DNA of 64,000 bases, from contig CP143946.1 in NCBI GenBank assembly GCA_036419695.1, positions 3,652,001 through 3,716,000 on the forward strand, written 5' to 3'. Position 1 is the first letter of the stretch; each line of letters starts with the position of its first letter. The stretch comes from [Clostridium] symbiosum (GTDB taxonomy: Bacteria; Bacillota; Clostridia; Lachnospirales; Lachnospiraceae). The notes under the pieces were generated by a model. It did not search any database, was not told where the DNA came from, and saw nothing but the letters and a program-made list of their open reading frames with translations. Shown piece by piece: positions 40,819-50,321 of the stretch. The translations under genes and the position numbers were made by a program.

Positions 40819-42054
40819 ATGGTAAGTCAGCAAAAATCAACAAAAAGTATTTTTCAGGTCATTTTTTCACGAAACTTTCTGACACTGATCATAAGCTATC
40901 TGTTTGCCTGTCTGGCCTTCTCCAGTGTGGGAAGTGAATTTGTTACATACGGGACGGATGAGCTGGGACTTGAGGCAGTCGTAGTCGGTTCGATTGCCGG
41001 CATGGTGTCGATGATCGGTTTAGTAATGCGGCCGGTTACCGCCATTCTGGTAGACAAATTTAACAGGAAAAAAATGTTGTTAGTCGGTTATGCAATGCTG
41101 ACGCTGTCCAGCATTATCCTGATTTTCGCCAGATCCGTCAGTGGCTTATATGCCGCACAGATTGTACGCGGAGTGGCTTGGGCTTTACAAAACAGTGCCG
41201 GTTTTATTATGGTCGGAGAAGTTGTGGATAAGGATGACCTGGGTATGGCAATGTCCGTCTATTCCATGGCGCAGGTCATTGCCTCCAGCTTCAGTGCAGT
41301 GCTGATTCTTGCAATTGCAAACAGTCTGGGATTTGAGGCCAGTTTTATTGCGACTTCTGTTTTTACGGCAATATCCCTGCTTCTGATCGTTTCACTTCCG
41401 TACAAGTCAAAGATAAAAGAAGGGCAGGAAAAATTTGTGGATGCCTTAAAAAGTATCCGGCTTAAAAATCTGTTTTCCATTGAATGCCTGCCGATCCTGG
41501 TAATTTCTTTTGCTTTTCAGTTTGTCAGCATTATGATGGGCGCTTCCTGGGTCGTAAAATTCGCTAAAACGGAGCTTAATATCATGAATGCCGGTCTGTT
41601 TGCAACGGTTGCCAACCTGATTATGTATGTAACCAAACCATATTTCGGACGGGTCATGGATAAGTATGGCGCCAGGTGGTGTGTCTATGCATCGGGAGCC
41701 GGATACGCCCTGGCCTGTCTGGTGATGGCACGGAGTACTTCCATGACGGGTCTTATCATGGCGGCGGTCATTTATGGAGTGCTCTGCGGCGGAAATGCAA
41801 TGGCGGGCAGAACAATGGCTATGAAACGGATGCCCTTGGATAAACAGGCGGTTGCCAGCAGCACGGTCGGTATCGGCAATGACATCGGAATGACGGTTGC
41901 CAATATTATGATTCCCGTCTGGGCGGGCATGTTCGGCGGATATAGCGGCGTGTACAATATTATGGCGGCAATTTCCGCCGCGGTAATCATCTATAGCGCA
42001 GTCTACGGAAGAATTTATTTAAAGAAGAATCCTGAAAACGAAATGCAGTGGTAG
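40819..42054 (+). CDS. Major facilitator superfamily transporter
   Basis: This 411-residue protein has 12 predicted hydrophobic helices and MFS landmarks (RPVTAILVDKFNRKKMLLVG between helices 2 and 3; VMDKYGARWCVYASG between helices 8 and 9). GAGGAAATCAC precedes the ATG. It is followed after 13 bases by an esterase gene on the same strand, so an operon that imports an ester or its product is likely. The substrate is not evident; the 40565-40818 region upstream is non-coding. Confidence 0.85.
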   Translation: MVSQQKSTKSIFQVIFSRNFLTLIISYLFACLAFSSVGSEFVTYGTDELGLEAVVVGSIAGMVSMIGLVMRPVTAILVDKFNRKKMLLVGYAMLTLSSIILIFARSVSGLYAAQIVRGVAWALQNSAGFIMVGEVVDKDDLGMAMSVYSMAQVIASSFSAVLILAIANSLGFEASFIATSVFTAISLLLIVSLPYKSKIKEGQEKFVDALKSIRLKNLFSIECLPILVISFAFQFVSIMMGASWVVKFAKTELNIMNAGLFATVANLIMYVTKPYFGRVMDKYGARWCVYASGAGYALACLVMARSTSMTGLIMAAVIYGVLCGGNAMAGRTMAMKRMPLDKQAVASSTVGIGNDIGMTVANIMIPVWAGMFGGYSGVYNIMAAISAAVIIYSAVYGRIYLKKNPENEMQW

Positions 42055-42067
42055 GAGGCATAAAAAT

Positions 42068-43786
42068 ATGGAATGGAAAAAATTCCCCAATGATTTCACA
42101 AAACAGTATTCAAATATATCTTCGGAGCACCCTTATGAGACGCTTCTGACCGGCGGTTACCAGGGGACGATGGAAACAGAAAACGGAATGCATCAATACT
42201 GGGTTTATTTCCCCGAAGGCATGGAATACAGCTGTAAACATCTGGTACTGCTGGTTCCCAATTCTGAGAGTGTGGATGCGTTTTTGGAAAGAACCGGATG
42301 GATAGAAATTTCCATGAAGGAAAAACTTCTTCTCCTGATGGCGGGAAGTAATGAAGATCCGTGGCTGACCGACGGGGAGGCCGCGTCCCGGCTGGTATCA
42401 TTAAATCGGGTAAGAAACGACAGGACCTATATGGATACGCAAAGGGCGTTCAGCTATTTTGCAGCATACGGTGAGGGCGCGGAGCATGGACACCGTTATG
42501 TGAGTGCAAATCCTGCCATCTATGCATCAGCGGCTTTTTTCGGCAAAATCGTGATGAGCCGGGATGAACTTGAGAAGGAGGGCGAAAAAGGGACTGCGGC
42601 TTCAGACATTCCGAAAAGAGAAGTAGCTTGCCCGGTATGTTTTATTGGCCTTCGGGAATTGTATCCTGAGTATGTAATCCGCTATTGGCGCCGTGCCGAT
42701 AAAACGGAAGAAAAAGCTTACCAGCAGGACAATATGACCGTATGGCTTCCCGATGCGGCACAGCACGGTTCTTCGGTCGACCACCAGCCGGTTGCGCGCG
42801 TAGCGTGGCTGGATACGGAATTGTTTGGAAAGGATGTGAGTCAAAAAGTATGGGAGCGCTTCTTGTCTAAAACAGTCCGGGCCACCGGAATACTGAATGA
42901 CGACCTCCATCCTTACCGCACGGAAGAGCAATGGGGAATCAGGCGGAAGGAAATTCAGATAGACGGTTTCAGACGCCATTGGTACGAATATATTCCGGAA
43001 CGGCTTGCCGTTTTGGCGGATGATAAAATTCCTGTGGTCGTATTTTTTCATGGCGGCTCTGCCAGCGCCCTCAGTGGTCTTTACTCTCATGAATGGGTGC
43101 AGACGGCCAGGGAAAGGGGTTTTATCCTGGCTATGCCGACGGGAACTATGCGGAAACAGGAAAATGTAATGCCGCATCCGGCCTGGAATGCAGCCGGGCT
43201 TTCGGATCATATGGATGATGAGAAATTGATCCGCCATATGTTAGCTGATATCCAATCGCGGTATCCGGTGGATCCGGGACGGATTTACGCCTGCGGACAC
43301 TCCATGGGCGCAGCCATGGCCCAGCGTGCAGCACTTGCCATGCCGGATATCTTTGCAGCGGCAGCCAGCAACTCCGGCGTCGTTACAGGCGGTTTTATGG
43401 GAAATTTCGATACCCCTGGTGTCCGTACCGATATTCCTGTCCCCATATGGATTCAGATGGGAGAAAAAGATGTAGGAGGCGGCACTCTTTTAAATAATAC
43501 CAATGCCGCAAGAACGGTTCATTACTGGGTAACGAGGTATCAACTTTCGGACGAGGATACACCGGATTGCTGGAGAACCGGCAGATATTTAAACCGGGAG
43601 TGGAAAACAGAAGGCGGTGTACCTATGGTACGGTATACTACTACGCTGGAAAAGCCGCATGCAATAACGCCTCAGGATCCCTGGTTCTATTACGATGAAT
43701 TTTTCTGCCGTTTTTCAAAGGGGGAAAATGGGGAGTTGTATTACAAAGGAAAACTTGTAACAGATAAAAACGGCACAAGATTATAA
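42068..43786 (+). CDS. PHB-depolymerase-type esterase with degenerate N-terminal copy
   Basis: This 572-residue protein is a probable alpha/beta hydrolase. The C-terminal half (about 300-572) has an oxyanion stretch VVVFFHGGSASA, the nucleophile Ser412 in CGHSMGAAMAQ, and a late acid/His region (QMGEKDVGGG; EKPHAITPQDP), as in the LpqC/feruloyl-esterase-like depolymerases. The N-terminal half repeats the fold weakly, and the place of the nucleophile elbow reads AAYGEGAEHG, so it is likely a catalytically dead copy. No signal peptide is present, so it acts inside the cell on a compound imported by the MFS neighbour; this is inference. AGGAGGC precedes the ATG. Confidence 0.75.
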   Translation: MEWKKFPNDFTKQYSNISSEHPYETLLTGGYQGTMETENGMHQYWVYFPEGMEYSCKHLVLLVPNSESVDAFLERTGWIEISMKEKLLLLMAGSNEDPWLTDGEAASRLVSLNRVRNDRTYMDTQRAFSYFAAYGEGAEHGHRYVSANPAIYASAAFFGKIVMSRDELEKEGEKGTAASDIPKREVACPVCFIGLRELYPEYVIRYWRRADKTEEKAYQQDNMTVWLPDAAQHGSSVDHQPVARVAWLDTELFGKDVSQKVWERFLSKTVRATGILNDDLHPYRTEEQWGIRRKEIQIDGFRRHWYEYIPERLAVLADDKIPVVVFFHGGSASALSGLYSHEWVQTARERGFILAMPTGTMRKQENVMPHPAWNAAGLSDHMDDEKLIRHMLADIQSRYPVDPGRIYACGHSMGAAMAQRAALAMPDIFAAAASNSGVVTGGFMGNFDTPGVRTDIPVPIWIQMGEKDVGGGTLLNNTNAARTVHYWVTRYQLSDEDTPDCWRTGRYLNREWKTEGGVPMVRYTTTLEKPHAITPQDPWFYYDEFFCRFSKGENGELYYKGKLVTDKNGTRL

Positions 43787-43826
43787 ACGTACAGATTAAT
43801 AGAATGTAACATTATAAGAATTCAAA

Positions 43827-43876
43827 AAATGCCCTAAAACCATAGAATCTTTGATTCTTACGGTTTTAGGGCATTT
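43827..43876. terminator. Bidirectional terminator between esterase and rny
   Basis: AAATGCCCTAAAACC and its exact complement form a 15-base stem, with T or A runs on both sides, serving convergent transcripts. Confidence 0.88.
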
Positions 43877-43894
43877 ATTTTTCATTTCGGAGAA

Positions 43895-45439
43895 TTACTT
43901 CGCGTAATCGGTAACTCTTGATTCGCGGATCACATTTACTTTAATTTGACCAGGATACTGAAGCTCTTCCTGAATTCTCTTCGATATATCCCTTGCCATC
44001 AGCACCATATCATCGTCGCTGACCTGCTCGGGCACTACCATTATGCGGACTTCACGTCCCGCCTGGATTGCGAAGGACTTGTCCACTCCCTTATAGGAAT
44101 TGGTGATATCCTCCAACTGTTTCAACCGGTTCGTATATGTCTCCAGAGTTTCCCTTCTTGCGCCCGGCCTGGCGGCTGAAATTGTATCAGCGGCCTGAAT
44201 GAGACATGCAATAAGGCTCTGCGGTTCAACATCGCCATGATGGGACTCAACTGCGTTAATTACCGTCGCTGACTCCTTGTATTTTCTACAAAGGGCAACG
44301 CCTAATTCCACGTGAGTACCTTCCTGCTCATGGTCAACAGCTTTTCCAATATCATGTAATAAACCTGCGCGCTTCGCCGTACGGACGTCCACGCCTACCT
44401 CTGCGGCAAGCAGACCCGCCAGCTGAGCCACTTCAATTGAATGCTTTAACGCATTCTGTCCATAGCTTGTCCTGAACTTCATCTTACCAAGCAGTTTCAC
44501 AAGCTCGGGGTGGATTCCATGAATGCCGACTTCCAGAAGAGCTGCCTCTCCTTCTTCGCGCACCATAGTCTCTACTTCCTTCTGTGCTTTCTCTACCATT
44601 TCCTCAATTCTGGCCGGATGAATTCGGCCATCCACAATCAGACGCTCCAGGGCAATTCTTGCCACTTCTCTTCTGATTGGCTCAAATCCGGAAAGTACGA
44701 CTGCCTCCGGCGTATCGTCAATAATCAATTCTACGCCTGTCAGTGTTTCAAGGGTGCGGATATTACGTCCTTCACGTCCGATAATACGTCCCTTCATCTC
44801 GTCATTGGGGAGCTGCACCACGGAAACTGTCGTCTCCGCCACATGATCAGCAGCACAGCGCTGAATGGCCGTTACCACATAATCTTTTGCTTTCTTATCA
44901 GCTTCCTCTTTGGCTTTGGTTTCCATTTCTTTAATCAGCTTTGCAGTGTCATGCTTAACATCTTCTTCAACAGATTTAAGCAGGAATTCCTTCGCCTGCT
45001 CGGAAGTAAAACCGGATATCCTCTCCAGTTCCTGCGTACCCTTATCATAGAGCTCCTCCACTTCGGCGGTTCTCTTCTTGAGGGCCTCTTCCCTGTTTGC
45101 CAGACTTGCTTCCCTTTTTTCCATTGCCTCGGACTTCTTGTCCAAATTCTCTTCTTTGCTCAGTACACGTCGTTCATAGCGCTGAAGCTCAGCTCTTCTT
45201 TCCTTTGTTTCTTTCTCAAGCTCATTCTTTGTCTTTAAGGACTCTTCCTTTGCTTCAAGGAGAGCTTCTCGCTTCTTAGTCTCTGCAACTTTTAATGCTT
45301 CATCTATTATTTCCCTTGATCGTTCCTCAGCACCGCCAATTTTCGCTTCATACGTTTTCTGACGATAGTTAATGGCCACAAACCAAGTAATAACAGCTAC
45401 AATAATACCTGTAATGAACGGAATTATTACTTGTGACAC
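43895..45439 (-). CDS. rny: Ribonuclease Y
   Basis: This 514-residue endoribonuclease has an N-terminal membrane anchor (residues 4-24), a long coiled coil (30-190), a KH domain (GRIIGREGRNIRTLE near 217) and an HD domain with the metal ligands in HSIEVA and LLHDIGKAVDHE. It starts mRNA decay at the membrane. The start codon is GTG with AAGGAGGTGC upstream. A near-consensus promoter lies at 45489-45517. It is present in conserved form. Confidence 0.95.
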   Translation of the reverse strand: MSQVIIPFITGIIVAVITWFVAINYRQKTYEAKIGGAEERSREIIDEALKVAETKKREALLEAKEESLKTKNELEKETKERRAELQRYERRVLSKEENLDKKSEAMEKREASLANREEALKKRTAEVEELYDKGTQELERISGFTSEQAKEFLLKSVEEDVKHDTAKLIKEMETKAKEEADKKAKDYVVTAIQRCAADHVAETTVSVVQLPNDEMKGRIIGREGRNIRTLETLTGVELIIDDTPEAVVLSGFEPIRREVARIALERLIVDGRIHPARIEEMVEKAQKEVETMVREEGEAALLEVGIHGIHPELVKLLGKMKFRTSYGQNALKHSIEVAQLAGLLAAEVGVDVRTAKRAGLLHDIGKAVDHEQEGTHVELGVALCRKYKESATVINAVESHHGDVEPQSLIACLIQAADTISAARPGARRETLETYTNRLKQLEDITNSYKGVDKSFAIQAGREVRIMVVPEQVSDDDMVLMARDISKRIQEELQYPGQIKVNVIRESRVTDYAK

Positions 45440-45488
45440 AGGAGCACCTCCTTATTTAGTTTTCATTGTACAAGAATACAACGATCTA

Positions 45489-45517
45489 ATTTTAAACTGT
45501 TTTATACATTATGTCAA
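45489..45517 (-). promoter_or_regulatory. Promoter of rny
   Basis: On the minus strand TTGACA (45512-45517) and TAAAAT (45489-45494) are 17 bases apart. Confidence 0.75.
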
Positions 45518-45547
45518 GTATATTAAGAGTCTGAAACCCTCTTTTCG

Positions 45548-45625
45548 GTTACTATTCACAGTCTTCCAAAAACAGGCCAAACCGCTGTCAATGACACGCT
45601 TTACAGTGCATAAAAACAGATAGGG
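45548..45625. repeat. Dispersed repeat, family C copy
   Basis: It begins GTTACTATTCAC (45548-45559) and contains GACACGCTTTACAGTGCAT, related to ACACGCTTCGCGATGCAC in the insertion at 30230-30391. Confidence 0.5.
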
Positions 45626-45758
45626 GCGCCCTTTCACACCGCTGCTCCCGCGTCTTTTCAGACTTCTGCCCCGTCTCAGCCGAAAAAAACTTCTCACGGA
45701 ACCACCGGCGGTAATCACGGCTTTTTTCGTCACTATTTAACAAAGGATGGAAAATCCG

Positions 45759-46376
45759 TTAAATCATGTAATCCTCTTCTCCAAATAATCCCATTGCATT
45801 TCGTATTTCTTCATAGGAGAAACCTTTCCTCATCAGATATGCCACGTGCTTCTGGCGTTCTTTCTTGTCCGTGCATCCAGGGTCGTACCGCCTCTTCTTC
45901 AACAGGTTCATAATCTGGCCGGAACTGTCGGCCTGAAGCTCATTACAGAACTCTTCCACCGTTCCCTTGTCGATCCCCTTCTTCATTAAAGAAGTAATCA
46001 GCTCCGTCCTGCTCTTTCTATCTCCGTACAGTTCCACATAGTTCCTCGCGTATTCGCGGTCATCCAGATAATGGTAACGCTTCAGAAAGTCGATCGCCTC
46101 GGTGATGGCCGTCTCAGGATAAAAGCCCGATTTCAGTTTCCTCCTCACTTCACTCTCTGTCCTGCCGGAACATTTCAGAAGGTAAAGGGACTTCTCCTTG
46201 GCTCTTTTACAGATTACGCTGTAAAGTATCTCCCGGTAAACCGCTTCGGCCAGTTCTCCGCCCGCCTCTATATGGTAATGCCGTATCTCCCCATTATATA
46301 AAACAAAGGCAAAGTCTCCATCAATGAAGACTTTGCTCCTTCGTTTATCAAGGGGCTCAATTTTGTCTACTGTCAT
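45759..46376 (-). CDS. recX: RecA regulator RecX
   Basis: This 205-residue all-helical protein has the three-helix RecX repeats (RTESEVRRKLKSGFYPETAI; DREYARNYVELYGDRKSRTE; KRRYDPGCTDKKERQKHVAY then LMRKGFSYEEIRNAMG). It modulates RecA filament extension. It follows recA on the same strand with a 109-base gap and is probably co-transcribed and SOS-induced. The C-terminal RKGFSYEEI motif is the family hallmark. Confidence 0.9.
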   Translation of the reverse strand: MTVDKIEPLDKRRSKVFIDGDFAFVLYNGEIRHYHIEAGGELAEAVYREILYSVICKRAKEKSLYLLKCSGRTESEVRRKLKSGFYPETAITEAIDFLKRYHYLDDREYARNYVELYGDRKSRTELITSLMKKGIDKGTVEEFCNELQADSSGQIMNLLKKRRYDPGCTDKKERQKHVAYLMRKGFSYEEIRNAMGLFGEEDYMI

Positions 46377-46485
46377 ATCAAGCCTCCCGAACCGTTACTC
46401 TCTTATTTTCAAATTCTGATTCATATTCATACGCGGATGGAAGTTCCTGCCCCTTTTGGCCGCCGGGCCTCCGATTGCTCCCTGT

Positions 46486-47556
46486 CTATTCGGCGTCAGC
46501 CTTCTTCTCTACCGGCGGTAAAGTTCCATCCTTCTTCTCTGTGGCACCGGCCGCCGCTCCTTCGCGCAGCCCGTACTTCTCGCGTACTTTGGCCTCTATC
46601 TCGGCGCACAGTTCCTGGTTGGCCATCAGGAAGTTCTTTGCATTCTCTCTTCCCTGTCCGATCTTGCTGCCTTCGTAAGCATACCAGGCTCCGCTCTTCT
46701 CCACAATATCTTCTTTCGCGGCCAGATCAAGGATATCTCCTTCCTTGGAAATTCCCTTGCCGAACATGATGTCAAACTCTGCCTCCTTGAAAGGCGGGGC
46801 AATCTTGTTTTTGACAACCTTAACACGGACACGGTTGCCGACCATCTCGCCGCCCTGCTTAAGCGTCTCAATTCTTCTGACATCCAGACGTACGGAGGAA
46901 TAGAACTTAAGGGCCCGTCCTCCTGTGGTGGTCTCCGGGTTTCCAAACATGACTCCGACCTTCTCACGAAGCTGGTTGATAAAGATAACGGTACAGTTGG
47001 ACTTGCTGATAACAGCGGTGAGTTTACGCAGAGCCTGGGACATCAGCCTGGCCTGAAGGCCTACGTGGGCATCTCCCATCTCGCCGTCGATCTCCGCCTT
47101 CGGAACAAGGGCGGCAACCGAGTCGACAATGACAATGTCAATCGCGCCGGATCGCACCATCGTCTCCGTAATCTCCAGAGCCTGCTCGCCGTTATCCGGC
47201 TGGGAAATATATAAGTTGTCGATATCTACACCAATATTACGCGCATAAACAGGATCCAGGGCATGCTCGGCGTCGATAAAGCCTGCAATTCCGCCTCTCT
47301 TCTGTACCTCGGCAACCATATGGAGTGCAACCGTAGTCTTACCACTGGACTCCGGCCCGTAAACTTCCACGATTCTTCCCTTCGGTACGCCGCCCAGTCC
47401 CAGCGCAATATCAAGGCTGAGGGAACCGGTCGGAACTGTCTCTATATTCATGTTGGCTCCGGAATCTCCCAGCTTCATCACGGAACCTTTGCCGTATGCC
47501 TTTTCTATCTGTGTCAGTGCGGCATCGAGTGCCTTCATCTTGTCATCTCTGTTCAT
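46486..47556 (-). CDS. recA: Recombinase RecA
   Basis: This 356-residue ATPase carries all RecA hallmarks: Walker A GPESSGKTTVAL, the ALDPVYARNIGVDID segment, Walker B IDIVIVDSVAAL, loop L1 GEMGDAHVGLQARLMSQALR and L2 FINQLREKVGVMFGNPETTT. It forms nucleoprotein filaments for strand exchange and SOS induction. The frame's first codon is a TTG, but GGAGG is placed five bases before the ATG at 47556, which is chosen. A near-consensus promoter and a LexA-type box lie upstream. Confidence 0.98.
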   Translation of the reverse strand: MNRDDKMKALDAALTQIEKAYGKGSVMKLGDSGANMNIETVPTGSLSLDIALGLGGVPKGRIVEVYGPESSGKTTVALHMVAEVQKRGGIAGFIDAEHALDPVYARNIGVDIDNLYISQPDNGEQALEITETMVRSGAIDIVIVDSVAALVPKAEIDGEMGDAHVGLQARLMSQALRKLTAVISKSNCTVIFINQLREKVGVMFGNPETTTGGRALKFYSSVRLDVRRIETLKQGGEMVGNRVRVKVVKNKIAPPFKEAEFDIMFGKGISKEGDILDLAAKEDIVEKSGAWYAYEGSKIGQGRENAKNFLMANQELCAEIEAKVREKYGLREGAAAGATEKKDGTLPPVEKKADAE

Positions 47557-47582
47557 CTCATCCTCCAATGATTTTTCAATAC

Positions 47583-47594
47583 GAACAAACGTTC
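47583..47594. promoter_or_regulatory. LexA (SOS) box of recA
   Basis: The sequence is GAAC-AAAC-GTTC, preceded by C and followed by T, agreeing with the Gram-positive consensus CGAACRNRYGTTYC at 13 of 14 positions. It lies 14 bases downstream of the recA -10. Confidence 0.8.
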
Positions 47595-47607
47595 TATTCT
47601 TGTTCTT

Positions 47608-47636
47608 ATAATAGTATAAGTGACTTAAAATGTCAA
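47608..47636 (-). promoter_or_regulatory. Promoter of recA
   Basis: On the minus strand TTGACA (47631-47636) and TATTAT (47608-47613) are 17 bases apart. Confidence 0.8.
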
Positions 47637-47675
47637 CCCTTATTTTCCCGGTTTTATGCGGACAATGCAGCCGGA

Positions 47676-47793
47676 GTTACTATTCACGCAGGGTGTTTAT
47701 GCGTGCTTTTTGTAAAAAACCGGGATATGCGGCGAGAAACGGCTTTTTTTGCGTTTCCGTGCATCGTAAAACGCGGGATTGGGCACGGTAGTT
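47676..47793. repeat. Dispersed repeat, family C copy
   Basis: It begins GTTACTATTCAC (47676-47687) and ends near GTAGTTAAC; the middle carries CCGTGCATCGTAAAACG, an inverted relative of CGATGCACAGAAACGG at 30273 and 57003. The rest of 47640-48010 has no gene. Confidence 0.5.
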
Positions 47794-48010
47794 AACAGCA
47801 GCCGGTCAGAACGGCGGTACACAGCCGACAGCGGGCACCGCAAGACATGTTGTAAAAACTTTATTTTCAGAAGTAAGAGCATTATATCATTTCCCGGGCC
47901 GTATGTCCACAGAGATTCCTGTATACAGTTCTCCTCTTTTTAGCTCCTCCTTCCGGGAGACGGGCGGCGGTATTTATGGACTGCTGTAATAATCATTACA
48001 TTTTCTTACG

Positions 48011-48039
48011 TTGACATCTCAGGCGGTTCTTTATATAAT
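48011..48039 (+). promoter_or_regulatory. Promoter of ktrB
   Basis: TTGACA (48011-48016) and TATAAT (48034-48039) are 17 bases apart: a perfect consensus. No c-di-AMP (ydaO-type) riboswitch is visible in the short leader. Confidence 0.8.
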
Positions 48040-48086
48040 CAATAGGCAATAATAAAATATAAGAATTTAGGAGCTGAAAAATCAAT

Positions 48087-49433
48087 ATGATTGGAAAACA
48101 AGTGTGGTCGCTGACTCCGGCCAAGATTATTCTTGGCGGTTTCTTCCTTATTATTATCACAGGAGCTGTTCTTCTGAGCCTTCCCATTGCATCGAAGACC
48201 GGTGAAGCGACTCCATTTATCGACGCTGTGTTTACGGCTACCTCAGCCACTTGTGTGACCGGCCTGATCGTTCATGACACCTATACCTACTGGTCCACCT
48301 TTGGCCAGGCGGTCATCATTATCCTGATCCAGATAGGAGGCATGGGCGTTGTGACGCTCGCCATCGCCATCACCATCCTGTCGGGCAGGAAGATCGGTTT
48401 GAAACAGCGTTACGTTATGCAGGAATCCATTTCCGCCCCGCAGGTAGGAGGAATCGTCCGCATGACCAGCTTTATCGTAAAAGGGACCATCTTTTTTGAG
48501 GTCATGGGAGCCGTTATCATGGCATTCCAGTTCTGCCCGCAGATGGGAGTCCTGAAGGGGATCTGGTTCTCCGTATTCCACTCCATCTCCGCCTTCTGCA
48601 ACGCCGGATTCGACCTGATGGGAGGCACCAGCGGTCCCACCTCCTCGGTTACAAGCTACACGGGAAATCCTTTTATCAACATTCCGATCATGCTTTTAAT
48701 CGTTATCGGCGGTATTGGTTTCTTTGTCTGGGACGATATTAAGACCCATAAGCTCCAGCATAAATATTACCATTTACAGACTAAGATTGTTCTCACCACG
48801 ACGATCTGCCTGATCCTCTTTCCGGCCCTGTTCCTCTTCCTGTTTGAGTTTACCCGGGACTGTTGGGACGGTCTGACGCTCCAGGAGCGTTTTATGGCCT
48901 CCCTGTTCCAGTCGGTTACGACAAGGACAGCCGGTTTTAACAGTGTGGATTTAAACCTTCTTTCGGAGGCGGCCCAGCTGCTCATTGTCATCCTGATGAT
49001 TATCGGCGGTTCACCGGGTTCCACGGCAGGCGGTATCAAGACGACTACGTTCGCCCTGGCCATCCTGTGCATACGCTCCGCGTTCCAGAACCAGGAGAGC
49101 ATCCAGTGTTATAAAAGAAGGATTCCATACGATATCCTCCGAAATGCCATTGCAATACTGGCGATGTATATTTCCCTGATGCTGACGGCCACTTTTCTCA
49201 TCACCTGGCTGGACGACGTCAACCTGATGCAGGCGGCCTTTGAAACCACGTCGGCTATTGCAACCGTCGGCCTGTCCCTTGGCATCACAGGCCATTTAAG
49301 CGTATTTTCAAAAATCATTTTAATTTTACTGATGTATTTCGGCCGTGTCGGCGGCCTCACCATGCTTTATGCACTCACAAACAAAAAGAAACTTCCGGTG
49401 CTCCTTCCCCAGGAACGTATCACCGTCGGCTGA
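48087..49433 (+). CDS. ktrB: Potassium uptake channel subunit KtrB/TrkH
   Basis: This 448-residue membrane protein has four M1-P-M2 repeats with selectivity-filter loops SATCVTGLIV, FCNAGFDLMG, TRTAGFNSVD and IATVGLSLGI. It forms the ion-conducting dimer for K+ (often Na+-coupled) uptake. TTAGGAGCTG precedes the ATG, and a consensus promoter is at 48011-48039. It is followed after 28 bases by ktrA, the gating subunit. Confidence 0.93.
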   Translation: MIGKQVWSLTPAKIILGGFFLIIITGAVLLSLPIASKTGEATPFIDAVFTATSATCVTGLIVHDTYTYWSTFGQAVIIILIQIGGMGVVTLAIAITILSGRKIGLKQRYVMQESISAPQVGGIVRMTSFIVKGTIFFEVMGAVIMAFQFCPQMGVLKGIWFSVFHSISAFCNAGFDLMGGTSGPTSSVTSYTGNPFINIPIMLLIVIGGIGFFVWDDIKTHKLQHKYYHLQTKIVLTTTICLILFPALFLFLFEFTRDCWDGLTLQERFMASLFQSVTTRTAGFNSVDLNLLSEAAQLLIVILMIIGGSPGSTAGGIKTTTFALAILCIRSAFQNQESIQCYKRRIPYDILRNAIAILAMYISLMLTATFLITWLDDVNLMQAAFETTSAIATVGLSLGITGHLSVFSKIILILLMYFGRVGGLTMLYALTNKKKLPVLLPQERITVG

Positions 49434-49461
49434 TTATCATAAAATTTGGAGGATATTTTAA

Positions 49462-50106
49462 ATGAAAACTGTTCTTATCATCGGTCTGGGCCGTTTCGGC
49501 TCCACTATGGCAATGAAACTTCACGAGCTCGGACACGAGGTTATGGCTATCGATACTTCTGAAGAGAGAATCAACGCTGTCCTGCCTTATGTCACCAGCG
49601 CCCAGATTGGCGACTGTACCAATGAACAATATATGAGTTCCCTGGGAATCCGCAACTTTGACGTCTGCGTCGTGGCAATCGGAGATAATTTCCAGAGTTC
49701 TCTTGAAATTACATCCCTTTTAAAGGATTTGGGAGCTAAATTCGTCCTTTCCCGTGCAAGCCGTGATATCCACGCCAAGTTCCTGCTGAGAAACGGCGCC
49801 GACCAGGTGGTTTATCCGGAAAAAGAAATGGCGGTCCGCTCCGCCGTCCGTTACAGCTCCGATAATATATTTGACTACATCGAACTGACCCAGGAACACT
49901 CTATTTACGAAATTCCGGTTCCCGACGCGTGGATCGGCAAAAGCATCGTCGATATGAATGTCCGCAATAAATACAACATTACTATCCTGGCAATCAAATA
50001 CAGCGATACCCTGCATCCGCTCCCGGGAGCAAGCTACGTATTTAAGCCGAACGACATCCTCGTGATTCTCGGAGCAAACCGTGATATCAACCGTTTTGTC
50101 CACTAA
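49462..50106 (+). CDS. ktrA: Potassium uptake regulatory subunit KtrA/TrkA
   Basis: This 214-residue cytoplasmic protein has an RCK_N Rossmann domain (VLIIGLGRFGSTMAMKL, nucleotide binding; MAIDTSEERI) and an RCK_C domain (residues 135-212). The octamer gates KtrB in response to ATP/ADP; RCK_C domains of this type can bind c-di-AMP in Firmicutes. TTTGGAGGAT precedes the ATG. It is the second gene of the ktrBA operon, ending in a strong terminator. Confidence 0.93.
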   Translation: MKTVLIIGLGRFGSTMAMKLHELGHEVMAIDTSEERINAVLPYVTSAQIGDCTNEQYMSSLGIRNFDVCVVAIGDNFQSSLEITSLLKDLGAKFVLSRASRDIHAKFLLRNGADQVVYPEKEMAVRSAVRYSSDNIFDYIELTQEHSIYEIPVPDAWIGKSIVDMNVRNKYNITILAIKYSDTLHPLPGASYVFKPNDILVILGANRDINRFVH

Positions 50107-50111
50107 ACATA

Positions 50112-50161
50112 AAAATGCCCTTGCCGCCGGGTTTGCAGTAACCGGTGGTAAGGGCATTTTT
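50112..50161 (+). terminator. Terminator of ktrBA
   Basis: AAATGCCCTTGCCGCCGG pairs with CCGGTGGTAAGGGCATTT (two wobble pairs), followed by a T run. Confidence 0.85.
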
Positions 50162-50321
50162 TATCCGGTATGGACGTTCGCTTTTTCACTGCTGTCTCCT
50201 CTTCTGTTCTGAATACTTCTTCCATTTTCCGGCAATACTCCACACAGGATGATTCCCCCGGCCCCTGCGCGGCCGCTGTGCGGGAATTAGGAGAAATTGA
50301 ATGATAAGCGGAGGAACTAAA

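Noticed and set aside
40547..40825. 92-residue plus-strand frame upstream of the MFS gene
   Set aside because: It overlaps the regulated promoter of the divergent gene, has no ribosome site and no protein-like features, and ends inside the MFS start.
45640..45758. Terminator downstream of recX
   Set aside because: GC-rich stems and a T run are present, but I could not find a clean hairpin followed by the T run on the minus strand.
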